DNA of 64,000 nt, taken from assembly GCF_009193155.1 (NCBI RefSeq), contig NZ_VUKD01000001.1:248001-312000 (forward strand). The letters are read 5' to 3'. This DNA is from Georgenia subflava (GTDB taxonomy: Bacteria; Actinomycetota; Actinomycetes; Actinomycetales; Actinomycetaceae). This document shows, piece after piece, positions 25,452 through 33,927 of this stretch. The notes under the pieces were generated by a model. The model saw only the letters and a list, made by a program, of their open reading frames with translations, did not search any database and was not told the origin of the DNA. Position numbers and translations under genes: made by a program. The first letter of the stretch is position 1; every line of letters starts with the position of its first letter.

Positions 25452-26351
25452 ATGGACGTGCGGCACCTGCAGTACTTCCTCGCCGTCGTCGACGAGGGCG
25501 GGGTGCATGCCGCTGCCGAGAAGCTGTTCGTCGCCCAGCCCTCGGTGTCGCAGTCGCTGAGGGCGCTCCAGCGCGACCTCGGCGCGGAGCTGTTCACCCG
25601 CACCGGGAGGCGGCTGCAGCTGACGGCGGCCGGCGAGGCGCTGATCGCGCCCGCCCGTCAGGTGCTGCACTGGATGGACCTCTCCCGCGCGCACGTCGAG
25701 GCGGTCACCGGCCTGCGGACCGGCCGGCTGGTCATCGCCACCATGCCGTCGCAGGCGGTGGACCCGATACCTGCTGTCATCGACACGTTCGTCGGGAAGT
25801 ACCCGATGGTGCAGATCTCGATCCGGGCGGCCGGCACCCCGCAGGACGTGCTGGCCCTGGTCCGCACCGGCGGCGTCGAGCTCGGCGTCATGGCGGTCAC
25901 GGCCATGCCGGACACGTCCGACGTGGTCGTCCATCCCGTGGTGCGGCAGGGGTTCGTCGTCGTCTCCTCACGCGACGCGAACCTGCCGACGCGGGGGCCG
26001 CTGACGTACGACCAGCTCGAGGGGCAGCGGCTCATCATCGGTCAGCCGGGCACCGGGATGCGCCGCGTCGCGGAGCAGGTGATCGCCGCGAACCGGTCGA
26101 CGGTCGCCGTCGTCGAGACCGAGCACCGCGAGGCGATCCTGCCGATGGTCCTCGCCGGGACCGGCGTCGCCATCATGGCCGCGCCGTGGCGCAGCCTCGC
26201 CCGGGAGGCCGGGCTCGTGGTCCACGACCTCACGACCGACGAGCACCTCGAGATCCTGATCGTGCACCGCCACGTCGACCTCTCCCCCGCGGCCCGGGCG
26301 TTCCTCCTGCTGGCCGCGCCGGCCGCCGCGACGCGCCAGCCCACGGCCTGA
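25452..26351 (+). CDS. LysR family regulator of the tartrate-type operon
   Basis: 299 residues from ATG 25452. The N-terminal winged helix-turn-helix is canonical (MDVRHLQYFLAVVDEGG, AEKLFVAQPSVSQSLRAL, GAELFTRTGRRLQLTAAGEA), followed by the substrate-binding-like effector domain from about residue 90. It is transcribed away from the tartrate dehydrogenase/Tct operon, with the T-N11-A box between, and very probably activates that operon in response to a hydroxydicarboxylate. The family and the regulated operon are well supported; the effector is inference. Confidence 0.9.
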   Translation: MDVRHLQYFLAVVDEGGVHAAAEKLFVAQPSVSQSLRALQRDLGAELFTRTGRRLQLTAAGEALIAPARQVLHWMDLSRAHVEAVTGLRTGRLVIATMPSQAVDPIPAVIDTFVGKYPMVQISIRAAGTPQDVLALVRTGGVELGVMAVTAMPDTSDVVVHPVVRQGFVVVSSRDANLPTRGPLTYDQLEGQRLIIGQPGTGMRRVAEQVIAANRSTVAVVETEHREAILPMVLAGTGVAIMAAPWRSLAREAGLVVHDLTTDEHLEILIVHRHVDLSPAARAFLLLAAPAAATRQPTA

Positions 26352-26389
26352 TCGCGACCTACACTTCGGATCGGCTCAGGGAGGTACGG

Positions 26390-27406
26390 ATGACCGTCGT
26401 CGACAACGCCGTGTACGTGGACGGCCGCAGGCACGCCGAGCCGGAGTCCCTGGACCGCACGTTCGACCTCATGGACGAGGTCCACGGGATGGCGTGGATC
26501 GGCCTGTACCGCCCGAGCCGGGCGGAGGTGGACGCGATCGCCGACGAGTTCGACGTCCACCACCTCGCCGTGGAGGACACGGTCTCGGCTCACCAGCGGC
26601 CCAAGTTCGAGCGCTACGGCGACGTCCTGTTCACCGTGCTCAGGCCGGCCCGGTACCTCGAGGACGAGGAGCGGGTCGAGTTCGGCGAGCTGCACGTCCT
26701 CACCGGGAGGAACTTCGTGGTCACCGTCCGGCACGCCGAGTCGCCGGACCTGGCACGGGTCCGACGGCGCACCGAGGCCCAGCCCGAGCTGCTCGCGCTG
26801 GGACCGGAGGCGGTGCTCTACGCGATCCTCGACGAGGTGGTCGACGAGTACGCGCCCGTCGTCGCCGGTCTGCAGAACGACATCGACGAGATCGAGGACG
26901 AGGTCTTCGGCGGCGACCCGGCGGTCTCGCGTCGCATCTACTCGCTCAGCCGGGAGGTCATCGAGTTCGAGCGGGCCACCGAACCGCTCATCGGCATCCT
27001 CGAGCAGCTGCGGGCGGGGTTCGAGGCGCACGAGGTGCCGACCGAGCTGCAGCGGCGGCTGCGGGACGTCGCCGACCACGTCACCCGTGTCGTCGGCCGG
27101 GTCACCGCCCTGCGCGCACTGCTGCAGAACATCCTCACGGTCAACGCCACGCTGGTCGCCCAGCGCCAGAACGAGGAGACGCAGCGTCTCACCCAGGCCT
27201 CGGTGGCCCAGGGCGAGCAGATGAAGCGCATCTCTGCGTGGGCGGCGATCCTGTTCGCGCCGACCGTCGTCAGCTCGGTGTACGGGATGAACTTCGACGT
27301 CATGCCCGAGCTCCACTGGGCGCTGGGCTACCCGTTGGCCGTCATCCTGATGCTCGGCGTGTGCCTGGGCCTGTACACGATCTTCCGGCGCAAGGACTGG
27401 CTCTGA
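26390..27406 (+). CDS. corA: CorA family Mg2+/Co2+ transport protein
   Basis: 338-residue CorA channel-type transporter. ATG 26390 is preceded by AGGGAGG at good distance. The long cytoplasmic domain (residues 1-270) ends in the pore helix region, and the signature YGMN is present near residue 297 (SSVYGMNFDVMPEL), followed by the second membrane helix and the basic tail RRKDWL. It takes up Mg2+ (also Co2+ or Ni2+) as a pentamer. It stands alone between the LysR gene and the MobA gene. Confidence 0.93.
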   Translation: MTVVDNAVYVDGRRHAEPESLDRTFDLMDEVHGMAWIGLYRPSRAEVDAIADEFDVHHLAVEDTVSAHQRPKFERYGDVLFTVLRPARYLEDEERVEFGELHVLTGRNFVVTVRHAESPDLARVRRRTEAQPELLALGPEAVLYAILDEVVDEYAPVVAGLQNDIDEIEDEVFGGDPAVSRRIYSLSREVIEFERATEPLIGILEQLRAGFEAHEVPTELQRRLRDVADHVTRVVGRVTALRALLQNILTVNATLVAQRQNEETQRLTQASVAQGEQMKRISAWAAILFAPTVVSSVYGMNFDVMPELHWALGYPLAVILMLGVCLGLYTIFRRKDWL

Positions 27407-27458
27407 CCCGGATGGCCACGCCGCGCACGGCACTGGTGCCGACGGCGACGTAGGCGGC

Positions 27459-28058
27459 CTACGCCGGAGCCGGGACGTCCATGTCGAGCCCGGTGGCGAG
27501 GTCGCCGCACTCGATGCGCAGCGCGCCGTGCCGGCGCAGGTAGGGGCCGGCGCCGTCGTCGTCGTGGAGAGAGGCGACGAGCGGCTCCAGGTGGCTCTTC
27601 GGCACGACGACGGGGTGTCCCGGCCGACCGTCGAACACGGCGCGCGCCAGGGCGTCGCCCGCGCGGTCGAGCACGCGCACGACCACGTCGGGGCCGATGT
27701 CGGGATAGTCGACGAGGTGGATGACCACCCGCGCGTGCTCCGTGCCCAGCACCTCGAGCCCGTGACGCAGCGAGGCACCGATCCCGCGCTCCCACTCGGG
27801 GCAGTGGATCTCGCTGACGTCGTCCGGCAGCGGTGGCCGGGCGGCTCCCGTGACGACGTGGACGACGTCGCAACCACCCGCACGCAGTGCGCCCACCCCG
27901 TGCTCCAGCCAGCCGGGGACGAGGATCTTGGGCGTGCCGTACCGGCGTCCGGCGCCGGCGGCCAGCAGCAGCCCGGTCGCCGCGTGGGCACGAGACGCTT
28001 CCTCCGGCTCGGAGGCCCGTGGCCCTTCCTCGGGGTCCGAGGACATGGCGCCAGTCAC
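27459..28058 (-). CDS. MobA-like molybdenum-cofactor nucleotidyltransferase
   Basis: 199-residue nucleotidyltransferase of the MobA/MocA type, which attaches CMP or GMP to molybdopterin. The nucleotide-binding opening TGLLLAAGAGRRYGTPK and the acidic metal site HLVDYPDIGP are visible. It is encoded 18 bases after the XdhC-like gene; such pairs mature the Mo-cofactor of xanthine-oxidase-family enzymes (family knowledge). The likely client is the Mo hydroxylase encoded at 39129-44510. Confidence 0.85.
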   Translation of the reverse strand: MTGAMSSDPEEGPRASEPEEASRAHAATGLLLAAGAGRRYGTPKILVPGWLEHGVGALRAGGCDVVHVVTGAARPPLPDDVSEIHCPEWERGIGASLRHGLEVLGTEHARVVIHLVDYPDIGPDVVVRVLDRAGDALARAVFDGRPGHPVVVPKSHLEPLVASLHDDDGAGPYLRRHGALRIECGDLATGLDMDVPAPA

Positions 28059-28076
28059 GGCTCGCTCGCGCGGCCC

Positions 28077-29195
28077 TCAGGCCCCGGCCGGCATGGGCCG
28101 GCGCCGGGACCTCACGTGGTCGCCGTGGATCGGGGTGGCGATCTGCGACAGCGGCAGCCCGCTGCCGCCCCAGCGCGAGGCGATGATCTCGGCGCCGATG
28201 GAGACGGCGGTCTCCTCCGGGGTCCGCCCGCCGAGGTCCAGCCCGATGGGCGAGCGCAGGCGCGCCAGCTGCTCCTCGTCCAGGCCACGCTCCCGCAGCC
28301 GCGCGTTGCGGTCGTCGTGGGTGCGCCGGCTCCCCATCACCCCGATGTAGGCGGCGTCCGTGCGGAGGGCCTCCTCGAGGACCGGGACGTCGAACTTCGG
28401 GTCGTGGGTGAGGACGCAGATCACGGTCCGCGCGTCGACGTCCGTCGCCGCCAGGTAGTCGTGCGGCCAGGCGACGACGACCTCGTCGGCCTCCGGGAAC
28501 CGCGCGGCGGTCGCGAAGACGGACCGGGCGTCGCACACGGTGACGTGGTAGCCGAGGAAGGTGCCGAGCCGCGCCAGCGCGGCGGCGAAGTCGATCGCCC
28601 CGAAGATCAGCATCCGCGGCGGCGGCGCGTAGGACTCCACGAACACGGCCACCTCTTCCTTGCGACCCTCGCCGTCCAGACCGAGGTGGATCATCCGGTT
28701 GCTGCCGTGCTCGAGGAGGCCGAGCGCGTCGGTGACGACGGCGCGGTCCAGCTGCGGGTTCCCGGTCGTGCCGCGTCGCTCGCCGTCGACAACGAGCAGC
28801 TGGGCTCCCGGCTGCGGTCCGCGCACCACAGTCGCCAGAGCCGCCGGTTCCCGGTGCGCGACGGCGTCCGCCAGGTGCTTGACCGGCCCGGTGGGGTCGA
28901 CCCGGTGGACCAGCACCTCGAGCTCTCCCCCGCAGGTGAGACCGACGGCGAACGCGTCGTCGTCGCTCACGCCGTAGTGCGCCAGCTGAGCCTCGCCGGT
29001 GGCGAGGACGTCCTGGCACCGCAGGTACAGGTCCCCCTCGACGCAGCCGCCCGAGACGCTGCCGACCACCTTGCCCGCCACGTCCACGGCCATCGCGGCC
29101 CCCGGCTGGCGTGGCGAGGACCGCCAGGTGCGCACGACGGTGGCCACCGCGTACGGCTCGGCCCAGTCCCGGACCTGCTCGAGGATGTCCTGCAC
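28077..29195 (-). CDS. XdhC/CoxI family molybdenum-enzyme maturation protein
   Basis: 372 residues from GTG 29195, with GGAGGG five bases upstream. N-terminal XdhC/CoxI domain (ATVVRTWRSSPRQPGAAM, GSVSGGCVEGD) and C-terminal Rossmann-type XdhC_C domain (PRMLIFGAIDFAAALARLG, YIGVMGSRRTHDDR). These proteins bind Mo-cofactor and guide its sulfuration and insertion. The usual Gly-rich Rossmann pattern (GAGHVAR) is altered to GAIDFAA, so nucleotide binding may be changed. It forms an operon with the MobA-like gene behind its own sigma-70-like promoter (29298-29326). Confidence 0.88.
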   Translation of the reverse strand: MQDILEQVRDWAEPYAVATVVRTWRSSPRQPGAAMAVDVAGKVVGSVSGGCVEGDLYLRCQDVLATGEAQLAHYGVSDDDAFAVGLTCGGELEVLVHRVDPTGPVKHLADAVAHREPAALATVVRGPQPGAQLLVVDGERRGTTGNPQLDRAVVTDALGLLEHGSNRMIHLGLDGEGRKEEVAVFVESYAPPPRMLIFGAIDFAAALARLGTFLGYHVTVCDARSVFATAARFPEADEVVVAWPHDYLAATDVDARTVICVLTHDPKFDVPVLEEALRTDAAYIGVMGSRRTHDDRNARLRERGLDEEQLARLRSPIGLDLGGRTPEETAVSIGAEIIASRWGGSGLPLSQIATPIHGDHVRSRRRPMPAGA

Positions 29196-29263
29196 GATCG
29201 CCCTCCGTGTCCTGCTGTGGCCTCGGCCGCCTCGGGTCCGGGCCGATCGCCAGCTGCGGTGCA

Positions 29264-29326
29264 ACGATCTGTCATGGATCGTCTGATCTGGACTATGAAC
29301 CTACGGGGCGGCAAGCAGGGTGTCAA
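29264..29326 (-). promoter_or_regulatory. Promoter and inverted repeat upstream of xdhC-mobA
   Basis: On the minus strand TTGACA (29321-29326) is followed after 17 bases by TAGGTT (29298-29303), a good -35/-10 pair. Downstream, ACGATC-N7-GATCGT (29264-29282) is a candidate operator in the 5' leader of the XdhC gene. The -35 lies just past the ubiX stop. Confidence 0.6.
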
Positions 29327-29331
29327 TGAGC

Positions 29332-29937
29332 TCAGCGGTGCCGCGCGCTGACGTCCGCCGCGATCCCCGGCCACCGCTCCGCCAGACCCACCTCGATGTC
29401 GAAGAGGTCCAGCACGCGCCCGACCGTGTGGTCGACGACGTCCTGCACAGACTCGGGGTGCGTGTACAGGGCGGGCACCGGGGGTGCGATGACGGCACCG
29501 AGCTCGCTCAGCTCGCCCATCGTGCGCAGGTGGTTCCGGTGCAGGGGCGTCTCACGCACCATGAGGACGAGGCGCCGGCGCTCCTTGAGCACGACGTCCG
29601 CCGCCCGCGACATCAGCGAGGCTGTCATCCCCGAGGCGATCTCCGACATCGTCTTGACCGAGCAGGGTGCGACGACCATGCCCATCGTGCGGAACGACCC
29701 GCTCGAGATCGTCGCCCCGATGTCGTGGTTGGGGTGGACGACGTCCGCCATCCGTTCCAGGTCGCCGAGCTGCAGCCCGGTCTCCTGCGCGAGGGTCAGT
29801 CGACCCGCCTTGCTGATGACCAGGTGCGTCTCGACGGGCGTGTCCTGCAGCACCTCGAGGATCCGCACGCCGTACGCGGCGCCGGAGGCTCCCGAGATGC
29901 CGACGATCAGCCTCGGCGTCATGTCAGGCAGTTTCAT
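29332..29937 (-). CDS. ubiX: UbiX family flavin prenyltransferase
   Basis: 201 residues. ATG 29937 is chosen because GGGAGGG precedes it, at the cost of a 14-base overlap with the LysR gene. The FMN site is visible in VGISGASGAAYGVR, and the segment SSGSFRTMGMVVAPCSVKTM is typical. UbiX prenylates reduced FMN to make the prFMN cofactor of UbiD decarboxylases. A UbiD gene lies in the same operon, so the pair supplies a working decarboxylase for an unsaturated or aromatic acid. Confidence 0.93.
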   Translation of the reverse strand: MKLPDMTPRLIVGISGASGAAYGVRILEVLQDTPVETHLVISKAGRLTLAQETGLQLGDLERMADVVHPNHDIGATISSGSFRTMGMVVAPCSVKTMSEIASGMTASLMSRAADVVLKERRRLVLMVRETPLHRNHLRTMGELSELGAVIAPPVPALYTHPESVQDVVDHTVGRVLDLFDIEVGLAERWPGIAADVSARHR

Positions 29938-30868
29938 GTTCCCTCCCGGGGTCGGTCTGTGCGGACCCGGCTCCTACGGTGCCGAGCGTCTTGAGTCTGG
30001 TCTCCAGCATGTCGACGAAGGCGGTCTCCGTGCGCGTCGGCGGCCGCGACGGGTCACGGACGCTGACGATGCGCCGCGAGATCCCCGGCGCCGCGAGGGG
30101 GTACGCGACGAGGTCCCCGCCGCCCACCTCCCGGCTGACCTGGCTGACCGGCAGCACCGAGAACCACGGACGTCGACGCAGCAGGTCGACGATGATGCTC
30201 GCGTCGTCTATCTCGATCAGCGGGCGGACGGCCAGGCCGTGCGCCTGCAGCACGTGGTCCACGACCCGTCGCAGCCCGTGCGCCTGCGACGGGACGACGA
30301 GGTCGGTGGTCGCGAGCCGGTGGAGCGGGACGGGCACGACCTCGGGAGCCGGCGCCACCGGGGAGGCCGCAAGCACGAGCTCTTCGTCGACGAGGTCCCG
30401 CGCGACCAGCCCGTCGTGCCGGAACGTCTGGTTGATGACCACGGTGTCGAACTCGCCGGCCCGCAGGCGCGCGACGAGATCGGCGCTGAAGCCGGGGATG
30501 ATCTTCAGCCGCATGCCGGGGTGGGTGTCGACCATCCGCGTGACCGTGTCGATCAGCGCCGAGTCGGTCGCGGAGGCGATGACGCCGACACGCAGGTCGA
30601 CGTTCTCCTCCACGTTCTCCCGCACGGCGCTGCGAGCCCGGAGGAACTGCTCCAGCAGCGGCGCGAACGCCGCGTAGGCACGCTCGCCGGCGCGGGTCGG
30701 GACCATCCCCCGGGCGGTCCGCTCGAAGAGCTCGTGGCCCAGCTCGCTCTCGAGCTTGGCGATCTGGGCCGACAGCGCCGGCTGGACGATGTTCAGGCGC
30801 TGCGCCGCTCGGGTGACGGTGCCCTCGCGGTAGAGGCACACGAAGTAGCTGAGCTGACGGAGCTCCAT
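29924..30868 (-). CDS. LysR family regulator in the ubiD-ubiX operon
   Basis: 314 residues from ATG 30868. N-terminal helix-turn-helix (MELRQLSYFVCLYREG, AAQRLNIVQPALSAQIAKLE, ELFERTARGMVPTRAGE) and C-terminal effector domain. It sits inside the operon between ubiD and ubiX, encoded in the same direction, instead of divergently as is common. It probably controls the symporter-ubiD unit through the inverted repeat at 33849-33869. The inducer is likely the acid that UbiD decarboxylates. Confidence 0.88.
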   Translation of the reverse strand: MELRQLSYFVCLYREGTVTRAAQRLNIVQPALSAQIAKLESELGHELFERTARGMVPTRAGERAYAAFAPLLEQFLRARSAVRENVEENVDLRVGVIASATDSALIDTVTRMVDTHPGMRLKIIPGFSADLVARLRAGEFDTVVINQTFRHDGLVARDLVDEELVLAASPVAPAPEVVPVPLHRLATTDLVVPSQAHGLRRVVDHVLQAHGLAVRPLIEIDDASIIVDLLRRRPWFSVLPVSQVSREVGGGDLVAYPLAAPGISRRIVSVRDPSRPPTRTETAFVDMLETRLKTLGTVGAGSAQTDPGREHETA

Positions 30869-30882
30869 GGTCCGGCCGTGGC

Positions 30883-32328
30883 TCAGACGTCGACGACGGC
30901 AGCGCGCCAGTCGTCCACCGTCTCGTCGACGACGCTGCCGAGGTCGATCTCGTCCTCGCCGGGGACCCGGATCCGGAGGAACTTCATGGGCGGCGCCCCG
31001 ACCGGCACGGTGGCGTCGAGGCCGAGCTTCGCGCCCACCCCGTCCGCCGTCGACGGGTCCAGCTTGGAGCCCTGGGTTGCGCCGACCAGCACGAGGTCCC
31101 GGTCCGCCTGGAACCGGGTGGCGACGGCCCACTCGACCTCCCGCGGGTCGTGGACGTCCACGTCGGTGTCGACGACCGTGACGTGCTTGATGTCGTAGTG
31201 GGTGGCGAGCGCGCCGAGGATGACGTTCTTCGCCTCCCCCGGCCGGGGTGAGTCGACCTGGACGTACAGGTGGTAGCGGCACACGCCTCCCTGCGAGAGG
31301 TGGACGTCCCGGACGCACGGAAAGCTGCGGCGCAGGTGCGACAGGAACGACGCCTCGCGGGGTATGCCGCCGAGCAGCAGGTGCTCGAGCCCGCCGCCGA
31401 CGATGGTGTGGTAGATCGGGTCGGAGCGGTGCGTGACCCGGTCCACCTCGATGACGTGGCGCTCGGCCCGCTCGCCGTAGTACTGCGGGAACTCGCCGAA
31501 CGGGCCTTCCGGCTCACGCCGGTCGGCCAGCAGCCTGCCCTCGATCACGATCTCGGCGTCGGCGGGCACGCGGACGTCGTTGGTCTGGCACTTGACGACC
31601 GGCAGCGGAGCCCCGCGCAGCGCGCCGGAGATCTCCAGCTCGTCCTGCCCGATCGGCACGATCGCCTGGGACGCCATCAGGGTGAGCGGGTCGACGCCGA
31701 TCACGACGGCGATCTCCAGGTCCTCCCCCGCCACCTCGCGCTCGTTGAAGAACTCGAGCGTGTGCCGCGGCAGGAGCAGGGCGCCGAGCCGGTCGGGCCC
31801 GCTCACCTGGAGCCGGTGGATCGAGACGTTCTGGGCGCCGGTGCTGCGCTGCCTGGCGATGAGCAGGCCGGCGGTGATGTAGCTGCCCGAGTCGTGCTCG
31901 TTGTGCGTCGGGATCGGGAGGATGCGTTCGAGGTCGACGTCGGTGTGCACGACCTCCTGGCAGGCTGCGGTGGTCGTCTCCTGCCACGGCACGGGTTCCT
32001 GGCAGGCGGTCTCGAAGGTGGAGATCAGCTGGTTCTCGCTGACCCCGACCGCCTCGGCCATCCACGCCCGTTGCGAGAGCAGGCCGGACACCACCGGCAC
32101 GTCGTGGCCGCCCGGGCGGGGGAAGAGCGACGCGCTCGTGCCGTCCAGCCGGTTGGCCACCCCCGCCACGCCGAACCGCAGGTCGACGTCGGGTCGCGCG
32201 ACGGAGAGGCGCTGCCGTGCCTGGAGGTGGTCGAGCCAGCCCCGGAGGCTGCTGCCCGGCGGCAGGTCTGACGCCTCTCGCACCGTCGTCGAGGACGTGA
32301 TCGGTGAGCTGTCGGTCTGTGCACTCAT
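30883..32328 (-). CDS. UbiD family decarboxylase
   Basis: 481-residue prFMN-dependent decarboxylase. The catalytic arginine and two glutamates of the UbiD family are present: R172 in SIHRLQV, and E274 and E279 in the signature EPEGPFGEF. The metal/cofactor region THNEHDSGSYITAG is also present. It overlaps the symporter gene by four bases and is followed by LysR and UbiX genes. The substrate is presumably an aromatic or heteroaromatic acid imported by the symporter. HmfF (2,5-furandicarboxylate decarboxylase) and phenolic acid decarboxylases belong to this family, and I cannot separate them by eye. Confidence 0.9.
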   Translation of the reverse strand: MSAQTDSSPITSSTTVREASDLPPGSSLRGWLDHLQARQRLSVARPDVDLRFGVAGVANRLDGTSASLFPRPGGHDVPVVSGLLSQRAWMAEAVGVSENQLISTFETACQEPVPWQETTTAACQEVVHTDVDLERILPIPTHNEHDSGSYITAGLLIARQRSTGAQNVSIHRLQVSGPDRLGALLLPRHTLEFFNEREVAGEDLEIAVVIGVDPLTLMASQAIVPIGQDELEISGALRGAPLPVVKCQTNDVRVPADAEIVIEGRLLADRREPEGPFGEFPQYYGERAERHVIEVDRVTHRSDPIYHTIVGGGLEHLLLGGIPREASFLSHLRRSFPCVRDVHLSQGGVCRYHLYVQVDSPRPGEAKNVILGALATHYDIKHVTVVDTDVDVHDPREVEWAVATRFQADRDLVLVGATQGSKLDPSTADGVGAKLGLDATVPVGAPPMKFLRIRVPGEDEIDLGSVVDETVDDWRAAVVDV

Positions 32329-33737
32329 CGGACACCTGCCTTCTCCAGGTCGGGGACGTCGTCCCGGTGGGCGCCTGCACGGCGCGTGAGGTTGCTGACG
32401 GTCATGACCACGATCGGCACCATGATGGCGATGTACGCGTTGTCGATCCCGAGCGGGTCGCCCGCGAGGAACCATCCCACCGTGGCGACGAGCGAGCCGA
32501 TGATGCTCACCAGGGCGCCGGACCGGGTGCCGAAGCGGGGGGCGTAGAACATGAGGAGCACCAGCACCGCCAGGGTGGACCGCAGCGCCTTGCCGAGGAA
32601 CGTCACGGCCAGGACGTCGCTGGCGTACAGCGCCAGGAACATCGGCAGGATGCCGACGACGACGGTGGCGAGCCGGATGAACCGCACGTCCTTGCGCGGG
32701 TTCTCGTCCTTGTTGAAGTAGGGCCGGTAGAAGTCCTTGAGGAGCAGGGTCGAGATCGCCAGGGTGATGGCGCTGATCGTCCCGAAGAGCGCGGCGGCGA
32801 GCCCGGAGATGACGATCCCGGCGGTGACGGCGTTCATGTTGACGACGAGCTCGGGCAGCGCCTGGAGGGAGTCGATCTCGGGGAAGAGCACCCGCGCGCA
32901 CATGCCGGCGATCGCGGCGAAGATGCCGTACGGGACGAGCAGGAGCGCCGAGTAGACGCTCGAGCGGCGTGCCCGGCGCTCGTCCGAGACCGAGGTGATC
33001 GCCTGCACGATGTACTGCGTCGCGAAGGTCGCGCCGGCACCGGCGACGAGCCACGCGCCGATCTGGCCGAGACCGACCCCGACCGGGTCGAAGAACGTGG
33101 CGGGCAGTGCGTCCTGGAGCGCCGAGAACCCGCCGATCCGCTGCATCGGCAGCAGGGCGGCGAGCGCGATCCCGACCAGCATGATCGCGGCGTGGAGGAA
33201 GTTCGTGTAGACGACGGAGCGCATCCCGCCGACGGCCACGTACACCAGTGCCAGCAGCCCGGTGACCACGGTCGCCGTGGTCTTGTCGATCCCGAGCAGG
33301 CTGGTGAACACCGCGCTGCCGCCGGCGAAGACCGCGACGGCGACGGTGGCGAGCGCGGCGATCATGATCACCGACGTCGCGAGGCGGACCCGCTCGCCGT
33401 ACCCGTGCTTGAGGACGGCGGAGATGGTGTTGTGGCCGAGCTTCTTGTACCGGTTCGCCAGGAAGAACGAGAACAGCACGAAGCCGACGCCGAGCGCGAC
33501 GAGGTTCCAGGCGGCGGAGATGCCGTACTCGTACGCCCCCTGGGCCGTCCCCAGGCTCGCGCTCGTCCCGATGAACTCCGACGCCATCAGGATGCCGATG
33601 AGGACCGCGGGGAACGCACGACCGCCGGTGGTGAAGCTCTCGGCGTCCTGCGAGTGCCTCCGCACGGCGAGGCTGATGACAATTGTGGCGGCGATGTAGA
33701 TTCCGGTGACGCCGAGAACAATTGCGGGGAAACTCAT
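32325..33737 (-). CDS. Sodium:solute symporter (SSS) family transporter
   Basis: 470-residue carrier from ATG 33737, with about thirteen hydrophobic segments. Family features: the motif AVLIGILMASEFIGTSASLGTAQ early in the protein; FTTGGRAFP, typical of the helix-one loop; and the sodium-site region around GGMRSVVYTNFLHAAIML. It overlaps ubiD by four bases, so it probably imports the substrate of that decarboxylase together with Na+. The C-terminus is short and charged. Confidence 0.88.
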   Translation of the reverse strand: MSFPAIVLGVTGIYIAATIVISLAVRRHSQDAESFTTGGRAFPAVLIGILMASEFIGTSASLGTAQGAYEYGISAAWNLVALGVGFVLFSFFLANRYKKLGHNTISAVLKHGYGERVRLATSVIMIAALATVAVAVFAGGSAVFTSLLGIDKTTATVVTGLLALVYVAVGGMRSVVYTNFLHAAIMLVGIALAALLPMQRIGGFSALQDALPATFFDPVGVGLGQIGAWLVAGAGATFATQYIVQAITSVSDERRARRSSVYSALLLVPYGIFAAIAGMCARVLFPEIDSLQALPELVVNMNAVTAGIVISGLAAALFGTISAITLAISTLLLKDFYRPYFNKDENPRKDVRFIRLATVVVGILPMFLALYASDVLAVTFLGKALRSTLAVLVLLMFYAPRFGTRSGALVSIIGSLVATVGWFLAGDPLGIDNAYIAIMVPIVVMTVSNLTRRAGAHRDDVPDLEKAGVR

Positions 33738-33848
33738 GTCTCTTCTCCCTCGATCGACCGGCAGGAATCCCTCGTTGGCCCTGCGGCTCCCCCTCGGAAG
33801 GGGCTCCACGAGCCTACGAACCAGGAGTCGTGGCGGTCCAACACGGAT

Positions 33849-33869
33849 TTCTGATACGCGTTATCAGAA
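33849..33869. promoter_or_regulatory. Inverted-repeat operator upstream of the symporter-ubiD operon
   Basis: A perfect 8-5-8 inverted repeat with arms TTCTGATA and TATCAGAA around CGCGT lies in the AT-rich patch of the 190-base gap between the aldehyde dehydrogenase stop and the symporter start. It is probably the site of the operon's LysR protein. Confidence 0.65.
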
Positions 33870-33927
33870 TTCGTGATGGACCGCCGTGGACGATTTTTCC
33901 GGGAGGCCAGGGAATTCTTTCGTGCGC

